NCBI GenBank assembly: GCA_904373265.1
Contig: CAJFEE010000002.1
Location: 1-64,000 of the forward strand
DNA length: 64,000 nt
Direction: 5' to 3'
DNA from: Candidatus Harrysmithiimonas galli
GTDB taxonomy: Bacteria > Bacillota > Bacilli > CAJFEE01
Shown here: piece by piece, positions 47,614-56,033 of the stretch
Layout: every line of letters starts with the position of its first letter
How positions within the stretch are numbered: the first letter of the stretch is position 1
Program-made: the position numbers and the translations under genes
The notes under the pieces: model-generated
Told to the model about the DNA's origin: nothing
Databases searched by the model: none
The model's input: the letters and a program-made list of their open reading frames with translations, nothing else

Positions 47614-50037
47614 CTATAAACGAATTCTTTGCAGCCGAAGTGCATTCAGAACAACGGAAACGGAGCTAAACGCCATCGCTGCACCGGCAAGCCACGGCTC
47701 CAAAAATCCCATTGCTGCAATTGGAATACCGATGCTGTTGTATAAAAGTGCCCAGAACAGATTTTGCTTAATATTGCGCATCGTCTGCTTACTCATAAAT
47801 ATTGCATCAGCAATTGTATTTAAGTCCCCTTGAATAAGGGTAATATCCGCAGCTTCCATTGCAATATCTGTACCAGTTCCAAGTGCCATGCTGGTATCGG
47901 CTGCTGCCAGTGCTGGTGCATCATTAATACCATCTCCAACCATCGCAACCTTTTTTCCCTTTGCCTGAAGTTCCTGAATCACCGCGACCTTTCCTTCAGG
48001 AAGAACCTCAGCAATAACATTTGAAATGTTGGCCTCTTTGGCAATGGCTTGCGCAGTTTTTTTATTGTCCCCAGTCACCATAATGACTTCCAACTGTAAA
48101 TCCTCTTTTAAACGCCGCACAGCTTCCTTTGAACTTTCTTTAATCGTATCGGCAACCGCAAGCATACCTTGATATACACCATCAATACCAACCAACATAA
48201 CAGTTTTGCCACTATCTTCCAACGCTTCCATTTCTGAAACTATTGCAGCAATATCAATTGATTCTCGTTCCATTAATCTTCTCGTTCCGATTGAAATACT
48301 TTGATTTTGTATCGTCGCTTGGATTCCATAACCAGGTATGGCTTGAAAATCTGCTACGTGAACGAACGGAATTCCTTTTTCCTTTACGCCTTTTACAATT
48401 GCAACAGCAAGTGGATGTTCTGATTGACTTTCTGCAGAAGCAACCAAAGATAAAAATTGTGCTTCATCCATTGCAGTGTGGATATGAACATCTGTTAGCT
48501 CTGGGACACCTTTTGTTACCGTTCCAGTTTTATCTAATATCACTGTATCAATGGTATGTGCTCGCTCCAGATGTTCACCGCCTTTAAATAAAATGCCAAA
48601 TTCTGCCGCACGACCAGAACCTGCCATAATGGAAGTAGGCGTTGCCAAACCAAGCGCGCATGGACAAGCAATGACCAAAACAGCAATTAAATTCTCCAAT
48701 GCAGAAGCAAAATCTCCTGGACGTAGCCAAACATACCAAAGTACAAAGGTAAGTAAAGCCACTGCAACAACAATTGGTACAAAAATACCAGAGATTTTAT
48801 CAGCAAATCTTTGAATCGGTGCTTTTGAACCTTGTGCTTCCTCAACCACCTTTACAATTTGTGACAAAACTGAATCATGCCCGACTTTTGTTACACGTAT
48901 CTTTAAAAAGCCGTTTTTATTGATAGTTGCTCCGATTACTGGATCTCCAACTGCTTTATCTACTGGTACACTCTCACCAGTTAACATAGATTCGTCAACT
49001 GAGGATGTTCCTTCAATAACTTCACCGTCAACAGGAATTTTTTCTCCTGGTTTGACCAAAACAAGATCTGACAAAACAACTTGTTCAATCGGAATCTCTA
49101 TTTCTTGACCCTCTCGAAGTACAAGTGCCGTTTTTGCTTGTAATCCCATCAGCTTCTGAATTGCTTCAGAAGATCGCCCTTTTGCTCTTGCTTCCAGCAG
49201 TTTACCGAGTAAAATCAAAGTAATTAACACTGCACTTGTCTCATAATATAGATGAACCGAATGCTCACTGGATGTGTTGGCAACATAGCGCAACGTCTCA
49301 TACAAACTATAAAAATATGCTGCTGATGTACCTAACGCAACCAAAACATCCATATTGGCACTTTTATTGCGAAGTGCTTTATAGGCCCCAACATAAAACT
49401 GTCCACCAATGATAAATTGTACTGGTGTAGCCAACGCCAACTGTATCCACGGATTCATAAGGATATCTGGCACAGCTATAAAAGAAGTCCATGAAAAATG
49501 ACCAAACATAGTCCACAATAAGGGTAAGGTAAAAATAATGGATACTGCCAATTTTCTTTTCAATTTTTGAATATGGATTTGACGGTGATCTTTTTGTTCT
49601 TGCTTTTCTTCTTTTAACATAGCCCCGTAGCCAAGCTTCTGGATTTGTGCAATCATATCTGATACCGAAATCACAGCCGGATTGTATTCGACCGTTGCAG
49701 TTTCCAAAGCCAAATTTACATTTGCGCCACTGATGCCATCTAATTTACACAGCCCTTTTTCCACACGAGTCGAGCAAGCCGCACACGTCATTCCTTGAAT
49801 CATAAATTCTTTCTTGTCTTGAACAACATCAAATCCGAGTGTCCGAATTTTCTTTTGAAACTCCACATCAGAAACAACTTCTGAATCATAATGAATGGTT
49901 GCCTCCTCCAATGCCAAATTCACATGAACCGACTCAACCCCAGGCATTTTTCCAATTGTCTTTTCAATTCGAGATGAACAGGCTGCACAGGTCATTCCAG
50001 TAATCTGATAATGAATTTCTTTTTGTTTCTTTGTCAT
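47614..50037 (-). CDS. copA: Copper-exporting P-type ATPase
   Basis: A protein of 807 residues. Two N-terminal heavy-metal domains each have GMTCAAC (residues about 13-19 and 82-88). Then come the transmembrane part with CPC ([11 protein letters not shown]), the TGE actuator loop (LTGES), the phosphorylation site DKTGTVT, and [10 protein letters not shown]. The P1B-1 type exports Cu(I). ATG at 50037 follows GGGTGGG. It is the third gene after csoR and copZ, 110 bases beyond copZ, with its own CsoR-like box just upstream. Confidence 0.97.
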   Translation of the reverse strand: MTKKQKEIHYQITGMTCAACSSRIEKTIGKMPGVESVHVNLALEEATIHYDSEVVSDVEFQKKIRTLGFDVVQDKKEFMIQGMTCAACSTRVEKGLCKLDGISGANVNLALETATVEYNPAVISVSDMIAQIQKLGYGAMLKEEKQEQKDHRQIHIQKLKRKLAVSIIFTLPLLWTMFGHFSWTSFIAVPDILMNPWIQLALATPVQFIIGGQFYVGAYKALRNKSANMDVLVALGTSAAYFYSLYETLRYVANTSSEHSVHLYYETSAVLITLILLGKLLEARAKGRSSEAIQKLMGLQAKTALVLREGQEIEIPIEQVVLSDLVLVKPGEKIPVDGEVIEGTSSVDESMLTGESVPVDKAVGDPVIGATINKNGFLKIRVTKVGHDSVLSQIVKVVEEAQGSKAPIQRFADKISGIFVPIVVAVALLTFVLWYVWLRPGDFASALENLIAVLVIACPCALGLATPTSIMAGSGRAAEFGILFKGGEHLERAHTIDTVILDKTGTVTKGVPELTDVHIHTAMDEAQFLSLVASAESQSEHPLAVAIVKGVKEKGIPFVHVADFQAIPGYGIQATIQNQSISIGTRRLMERESIDIAAIVSEMEALEDSGKTVMLVGIDGVYQGMLAVADTIKESSKEAVRRLKEDLQLEVIMVTGDNKKTAQAIAKEANISNVIAEVLPEGKVAVIQELQAKGKKVAMVGDGINDAPALAAADTSMALGTGTDIAMEAADITLIQGDLNTIADAIFMSKQTMRNIKQNLFWALLYNSIGIPIAAMGFLEPWLAGAAMAFSSVSVVLNALRLQRIRL

Positions 50038-50050
50038 ATTCCCACCCCAA

Positions 50051-50067
50051 ATACCCTATATGGGTAT
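50051..50067 (-). promoter_or_regulatory. CsoR-like operator upstream of copA
   Basis: ATACCCTATATGGGTAT (50051-50067) is a near-perfect 17-base palindrome of the ATACCC-N5-GGGTAT type bound by CsoR repressors. It lies 14 bases before the copA start codon and suggests an internal copper-inducible promoter. Confidence 0.8.
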
Positions 50068-50147
50068 ATTTTCATCCAAAGAAAAAGTGTAACAAAAAAC
50101 ATGATTGAAACACTTTTACTTTTGTTTTGCTTTATTCCAAACAAAAC

Positions 50148-50354
50148 CTATTCTACATCATACCCTTGATCGTCAATAACTTCTTTAATTTCACCTAAGG
50201 TTACAATATTCGCATCAAATTGTACCTCCACTGTTGCTTGCTCTAGATCAACAACAGCTGCTTGTACGCCGTTTAAATTACCAACCGCATTTTCCACTGC
50301 TTTTTTACAATGACCACATGACATCCCGCCAACTTTTAAAATTTGTTTTTCCAT
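50148..50354 (-). CDS. copZ: Copper chaperone CopZ
   Basis: A protein of 68 residues forming one heavy-metal-associated domain with GGMSCGHC near the N-terminus (Cys-x-x-Cys Cu(I) site). It passes Cu(I) to CopA. The ATG at 50354 follows AAAGGGTGG. It starts 14 bases after csoR ends. Confidence 0.95.
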   Translation of the reverse strand: MEKQILKVGGMSCGHCKKAVENAVGNLNGVQAAVVDLEQATVEVQFDANIVTLGEIKEVIDDQGYDVE

Positions 50355-50368
50355 GTAAAACCACCCTT

Positions 50369-50689
50369 TCATTTTTTTATCAATTTTTCAATCGTATGCA
50401 AAACCTCATCTAAAACTTCTAAATCGCCTTCATTTATTCTGTCCAGAACACAGCTTTTTAAATGGCCTTCAAATAAAATTTTGGCTACACTGTTTAATGC
50501 AGATTGTGCTGCTGCAAGCTGTGTAATGACATCATCACAGTATGTATCCTTTTCAATCATTCCTTTAATTCCACGAATTTGCCCCTCAATTCGATTTAAG
50601 CGAGTAACCAAGTTTTTCTTAACTGCTTCAGAATGATGACTTTTTCGTACACCTGTCTGGTGGCAACTTTCCTTTTCACTTTCTTTCAT
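50369..50689 (-). CDS. csoR: Copper-sensing repressor CsoR
   Basis: A protein of 106 residues, DUF156 four-helix family. LVTRLNRIEGQIRGIKGMIEKDTYCDDVITQLAAAQSALN carries the first copper cysteine in DTYCDDV, and GHLKSCVL gives the His and the second Cys, the C-H-C ligand set of copper-type CsoR. It represses its own operon until Cu(I) binds. ATG at 50689 follows GAGGTGAA. Confidence 0.95.
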   Translation of the reverse strand: MKESEKESCHQTGVRKSHHSEAVKKNLVTRLNRIEGQIRGIKGMIEKDTYCDDVITQLAAAQSALNSVAKILFEGHLKSCVLDRINEGDLEVLDEVLHTIEKLIKK

Positions 50690-50714
50690 AAATTCACCTC
50701 AAAGCGATTATAAT

Positions 50715-50731
50715 ATACCCCTATACCGTAT
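50715..50731 (-). promoter_or_regulatory. CsoR-like operator upstream of csoR
   Basis: ATACCCCTATACCGTAT (50715-50731) has ATAC...GTAT ends and a CCCC core, less symmetrical than the copA box but aligned with it over 17 bases. It lies 25 bases before the csoR start, next to TATAAT-like DNA at 50709-50714. Confidence 0.7.
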
Positions 50732-51444
50732 GCAAGTGATTTGCCTACCCTTCTAGAAATTCTCTATCTCCTTTAACTGCAAGCATTTTTATCCATCTTT
50801 TTGCTTAAATAGAAAGCCAACATAGTAAGAAGAAACGAAATTCTTTTGTAAATTCATGACAATGGATTTATTCTTTATAATCATTTGTTGTACCCGTATT
50901 TGGCATATTTGAATGTCTGGATGGGATAAATCGAGCAGAAGAAGTATGCATGTCAGAACGGTTTTCATCATTGATATAGAAAGCCTTCTTCATCAACAGC
51001 TATAAAAATAATTTTTATTATAATTTAATTATTAGAAATGATACATTCTCGATTGGATATCATCTCATCATTGATTTATATATAAAGATAAAATATTTTC
51101 AATAGAAATGAATTTATATATATATTTATAAATATTTTTTCTAATAAACACCTCTATAGAAAACAAGAGACACACCTATCTTTAACAGCAAGCTTGCTAC
51201 CCTCTTTGAAGAAAATAAATCAAATGCGCAGGAACCATTTCTAATTTTTGTCCCTGTCTCAACATATAAAAAATGAAAAAACAGCAACCCATAAAAATTC
51301 ATAGTAAAATCGTTCTCGTCACACTTGCTGATGCAAACCTGAATGATAAAATTGGAAAGAACGAGTGACACAATACCAATGAAAACGAAAATAAAACGAT
51401 CACTTCAAAAAAATCTACACCAACAACAAAGCCAATCTATCATC
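50732..51444. other. AT-rich intergenic region
   Basis: No gene that I can support. The open frames here (for example 51141-51371 minus) have no initiation signals and no recognisable family. Confidence 0.4.
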
Positions 51445-51494
51445 AAAAAAGCCTGAAAATGTCCATAAAAAAATAGAAATTCTCAAGCTTTTTT
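51445..51494 (-). terminator. Terminator of the zinc operon
   Basis: AAAAAAGCCTGA (51445-51456) pairs with TCAAGCTTTTTT (51483-51494) with one mismatch and a 26-base loop; T-run on the minus strand. Confidence 0.75.
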
Positions 51495-51572
51495 GATTTA
51501 TTTTGCTAAATATACAAGATCTTCATCGTATAAAAAACCAAATCTCTTTTCAACCAAAACACAATAATAATT

Positions 51573-52523
51573 TTAATGTTGGTGCATATGCATATGTGTA
51601 ACAGTATGCTCCAATGTACAAAGCACCGAGTCCTTATGCGGATGCTGATCACTTTCCACTTGCACGGTTACATGGGAAATATGAAGATGCTCCAACTTAT
51701 GCTCAATCCGGTGCAAAAGTGCACTGCTTTCCTCAATGGTCATATTTTCATGTACAACAATATGACAAGATAACGCATTTAAGCCACTTGTAATCGTCCA
51801 AACATGTAAATCATGGATACTCTCTACCACTTCTTCATCTTCTATCGCTTGAATGACTGCATGAATATCCACATTTTTCGGTGTAGCCTCCATTAAAATG
51901 TACAAGGCTTCTTTTGTCACAATCCATCCACTACGCAATACAAGTGCCGCCACTAGCACACTCGCCACAGTATCTGCCCATACCCAGCCAAATGCCAACA
52001 TCAAAAGTGCTGCTACAATGGCACCGACTGAACCAAGCATATCACTGATTACATGTAAAAAAGCACCGCGCATATTCAAGTTATCTTTTGTATCTCCACC
52101 GCGCATCATAATCCAAGCAACCAGCACATTAACCAAAAGCCCAATAATGCTAATTACAAGCATCCCTAAACTTTCAACCTCTGGTGGTTGAAAAAAACGT
52201 TCAACCGCTTCATAAAAAATAAACAAGGCAATCCCAATTAATGCAATCCCATTTACAATGGTTGCCAAAATTTCAAAACGCTTATTGCCATAAGTTTTAT
52301 GATAACTTGCTGCTCGCTCACTTAACATAAATGCAACCAGAGCAATACCAAGTGATAATGAATCACTAAACATATGCCCAGCATCCGATAAAAGTGCCAA
52401 ACTATTGGTTACATAACCACCAATGGCTTCAATAATCATATAAGCTGTAATAATAATAAAAGAAATCAATAAAGTTTTTTTATTGGCTGTATGCGTATGA
52501 TGATGTTCATGATGTTGTGACAT
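51573..52523 (-). CDS. czcD: Zinc/cobalt cation diffusion facilitator CzcD
   Basis: A protein of 316 residues. A His-rich N-terminus (QHHEHHHTHT), six membrane segments with the HxxxD/DxxxD metal sites (LLSDAGHMFSDSL in TM2, HVISDMLGSVGA in TM5) and a cytosolic C-terminal domain, with a final His-rich tail (HTVTHMHMHQH). It exchanges protons for Zn(II) (also Co, Cd) out of the cell. The ATG at 52523 follows GGAAGTG. It lies 24 bases downstream of the ArsR-type repressor. Confidence 0.95.
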   Translation of the reverse strand: MSQHHEHHHTHTANKKTLLISFIIITAYMIIEAIGGYVTNSLALLSDAGHMFSDSLSLGIALVAFMLSERAASYHKTYGNKRFEILATIVNGIALIGIALFIFYEAVERFFQPPEVESLGMLVISIIGLLVNVLVAWIMMRGGDTKDNLNMRGAFLHVISDMLGSVGAIVAALLMLAFGWVWADTVASVLVAALVLRSGWIVTKEALYILMEATPKNVDIHAVIQAIEDEEVVESIHDLHVWTITSGLNALSCHIVVHENMTIEESSALLHRIEHKLEHLHISHVTVQVESDQHPHKDSVLCTLEHTVTHMHMHQH

Positions 52524-52547
52524 TTTTTCACTTCCTTTCCTGATCAT

Positions 52548-52880
52548 TTAATTATGTCTGGCATGTTCAATCGTTTGTTTCAATAAATTGATAATATGTT
52601 CATCATCCGTTGAGTAAAACAAGGTAGTTCCTTCCCGTCGAAATTTGACAAGTCGAAGATTTTTCAAAAAGCGAAGCTGATGTGAAACCGCTGATTGTGC
52701 CAATCCTAAGGTATTGGCAATATCACCAACCGAATGTTCCGACTCACAAAGTAAATGTAAAATACGAATCCGTGTAATATCACTTAATGCTTTAAATGTT
52801 TGCGATACAACAAACAGCGTTTCTTCATCTAGTTCGTTTTCCCTATAAACCGTTTCAAGGGATTCATTTTCTACATGCAA
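52548..52880 (-). CDS. czrA: ArsR/SmtB-family zinc sensor CzrA
   Basis: A protein of 110 residues with the winged-helix segment [23 protein letters not shown]. The alpha-5 helix has DD-E-H...E-H-A-R-H ([20 protein letters not shown]), which preserves the Asp, His, His, His zinc ligands of CzrA. It represses czcD until zinc binds. The best start is a TTG at 52880, eight bases after GGTGG; GTG codons at 52892 and 52889 overlap that site. Confidence 0.93.
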   Translation of the reverse strand: MHVENESLETVYRENELDEETLFVVSQTFKALSDITRIRILHLLCESEHSVGDIANTLGLAQSAVSHQLRFLKNLRLVKFRREGTTLFYSTDDEHIINLLKQTIEHARHN

Positions 52881-52901
52881 AAAACTCACCACCTTTTTTA
52901 T

Positions 52902-52923
52902 TATATGATAATATATTCATATA
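52902..52923 (-). promoter_or_regulatory. CzrA-type operator
   Basis: TATATGATA...TTCATATA, a 22-base nearly perfect palindrome 22 bases before the czrA start, of the form TGA-N-AT-rich-TCA bound by zinc ArsR-family sensors. Confidence 0.75.
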
Positions 52924-53764
52924 ATCATATTAAAGCAACTGATATCTATTGTCAATCAAAAGTTTGCACAAAACAAAACCATTCTTACCTGATCAATAAT
53001 CCCATTGTTCCTCATAACTTTTTTCCAATTGCATAAATGAAGCAGCCCAGCCGAAATCGAATAAATCACACAAGCTAAAATAAAAATAAGACTTTATTTT
53101 GTCTGTATTTTTATTCTACAAAACAGAGCATTGTCAAAAGCTCCCTTCATCATCCATTTATTATAGCCACTAAAACATAGCTCCAAGCTACCAAAAATAA
53201 AATAAAAAAACTGATAATTATTTTCTAAATACTTATGGAATTCCTGAAAATAATATCATTAAAATCATAAAAATAATAATTTTATTCAATAGAATAAAGA
53301 TACCAATTAGATATCTTTATAATTTATCCATTTTCAAACCATGTCCGTCGAAAATATTGCAGTGAAAAAAATCCATGTGCTGCGAAATTTAGAAAAATAT
53401 GGCGTAAAACAATCCAATCTCATACAATCCAATTTTGGAAATACCGTTTATAAAATGAAAGATTTCACAAAGGCAGCATAGAAATTAACTATTTTGTTCA
53501 CCACCAAAAATGGTCAAATATGACACAGCATCACCCATTTACACATCAAGCCCATAGAAAGTGAAACCAAGAATACATTTCTGCCTAAATCAACATACCT
53601 TTTTTCGAATTACAACTTAGAAATGACAACGAGTGATATTCATATAAAACCCAAGTAGTTCATCTCTTATATTCCCCTAAAGGTACCTCCAGAATATGAA
53701 AGAAACAATCAAAACTTCTATAAATTTTCGTGCCAACTTTAGTCTTAGAAACATCACCAACAAA
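52924..53764. other. Region between zinc operon and CRISPR trailer end
   Basis: No cas gene or relic of one was recognised. A 46-codon frame (53341-53481 plus) has no ribosome-binding site. I see nothing else. Confidence 0.5.
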
Positions 53765-55762
53765 CATGAGTATCATTTTATGTTACAGTTCAACATAGAT
53801 GTGCATATTGGCACACGTTTTTCTTTGGAATTTCAATACATCTTATGTTACGGTTCAACAATTTTTGGAGGGATTCTTTTGAGATTTTGTTTTAGATTTC
53901 AATACATCTTATGTTACGGTTCAACTCCATAGATTCGACGATGTAGACGAAAGCGAAGCGCATTTCAATACATCTTATGTTACGGTTCAACCAAAAACCT
54001 TCATTTACGAACAAAATCCTTAAGAAAATTTCAATACATCTTATGTTACGGTTCAACTTTCGCTTTTGATATAATTTTTATATAAGAAAAGTAAATTTCA
54101 ATACATCTTATGTTACGGTTCAACCCATAACCCAAAGTAAGACCAATACCTACAAAAAAATTTCAATACATCTTATGTTACGGTTCAACTTTAATCAAAT
54201 ACAACGGCAATAAATCCACTAAATACATTTCAATACATCTTATGTTACGGTTCAACTAACACCACATTAACATATTATGCACACCTTCTTAAATTTCAAT
54301 ACATCTTATGTTACGGTTCAACTCCTAAAAAAGTTTTTTATAAAATTATACAAAAAAATTTCAATACATCTTATGTTACGGTTCAACATAATGCGGTCAT
54401 TCGCATGGCAATCGACCATCAAGATTTCAATACATCTTATGTTACGGTTCAACTATCCCAGTTTTGCCAGAGTTTTACCCCGATAGTAAATTTCAATACA
54501 TCTTATGTTACGGTTCAACTTGTTCCCCTGGTTCTAATCTCTCCATGTACTCGGGATTTCAATACATCTTATGTTACGGTTCAACTGGCATTGTTCTATT
54601 TCCTCCTTTTGTTTTTTTATCATTTCAATACATCTTATGTTACGGTTCAACGTTGTTGTTTCGTAACTTTTTGCCAGTTGACTTGATTTCAATACATCTT
54701 ATGTTACGGTTCAACTATGGCTGGTACAGCAACATATGGATCAGGAGAAAATTTCAATACATCTTATGTTACGGTTCAACTTTCATTTTCTTCCATAAAA
54801 AAATACCTCCAAAAATATTTCAATACATCTTATGTTACGGTTCAACAACACATTCGGGCTTCCGCTTGCTGCAACAGAATCAATTTCAATACATCTTATG
54901 TTACGGTTCAACAAAAACCATTTCTATCCTGTGTAAAAATAAAATTAGAATTTCAATACATCTTATGTTACGGTTCAACGGAGGGCGACGGAAATGATTA
55001 AGGACAAACGGATTTGATTTCAATACATCTTATGTTACGGTTCAACTCTTTTAATCTCTGTAACTTTCTTTCAAGAACATTATTTCAATACATCTTATGT
55101 TACGGTTCAACCAGAAAATAAAGTATTAAATCCATCTACTATTAAATTTCAATACATCTTATGTTACGGTTCAACCATCTGAAAATTCCATTTCAATCCC
55201 CTTCAAAGCACATTTCAATACATCTTATGTTACGGTTCAACGCCTACAATTAAGTTTCCTAAAATAAAAAAACAAGATTTCAATACATCTTATGTTACGG
55301 TTCAACGAAAAAGCAATCAAAGAACGGGAGGGCGACGGAAATTTCAATACATCTTATGTTACGGTTCAACCGTTTGTATTTCCATCATCTAACTCAGGGT
55401 CACTGAATTTCAATACATCTTATGTTACGGTTCAACTTGCACACGCACAATTGATTCATCTGTTGTTTGAATTTCAATACATCTTATGTTACGGTTCAAC
55501 CATAACCAAACGCTCTACATAAACTCGTAATATTATTTCAATACATCTTATGTTACGGTTCAACTTTTCCAAATTTTCCATAAAAAAATCCCTCCAAAAA
55601 TATTTCAATACATCTTATGTTACGGTTCAACAAAAACACACCTTCCCTAACATAAAAAAATAAAAAGATTTCAATACATCTTATGTTACGGTTCAACGTT
55701 TGTCTAACTTTCGCTAAAATTAAAGAATTATCATTTCAATACATCTTATGTTACGGTTCAAC
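53765..55762 (-). CRISPR. CRISPR array, type I-B-like repeat, 30 spacers
   Basis: Thirty identical 30-base repeats (starts 53830, 53896, 53962 ... 55668, 55733) of the form ATTTCAATACATC...ACGGTTCAAC alternate with 34-37-base spacers. A decayed repeat at 53765-53794 (last 18 bases nearly intact, first 10 diverged) ends the array on the left. Read on the minus strand, the repeat starts GTTGAACC and ends ATTGAAAT, the usual crRNA 5' handle of type I-B systems. The decayed repeat at the left and a promoter-like sequence at 55791-55819 at the right both show that transcription runs right to left and that new spacers enter at 55762. No cas gene lies within the window. Confidence 0.98.
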
Positions 55763-56033
55763 TCTTGCACTTATGCATTTTATATTTTTCATCATATCAA
55801 ATAGTTGTTGCAGTCTCAACGTTTTTTATTATTTTTTCCAATGACAAATACTTTTTCTCACAAAAATCAAAAACATCACTAAAAGCCTGAAAGCATCAAG
55901 CTTTATCGATTCCTTTGTCATTTTGTAGTTGGAAAACGGCTACAATAAAAACCTGAAAACAAAAAGAAACGGCAATGGCAAAACAACAACCTCTCAAATC
56001 TTTCGTATTTTTTATCCGGAGCTGATATCGTCT
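55763..56033 (-). promoter_or_regulatory. CRISPR leader with promoter
   Basis: On the minus strand TTGAGA (complement of 55814-55819), a 17-base spacer and TATGAT (complement of 55791-55796) form a sigma-A type promoter about 30 bases before the first repeat. The rest of the leader is AT-rich, with TTGTCA further upstream. The 3' flank of the permease gene shares this stretch. Confidence 0.72.

Noticed and set aside
53341-53481. A 46-codon frame left of the CRISPR array considered as a cas2 remnant
   Set aside because: No ribosome-binding site and no Cas2 motif; its composition is compatible with chance.
53696-55522. Several open frames with repeated peptide motifs (FQYILCYGST, FNTSYVTVQ) that could look like a repeat protein
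   Set aside because: They are translations of the CRISPR repeats in different frames; the variable parts are spacers and no frame crosses the whole array.
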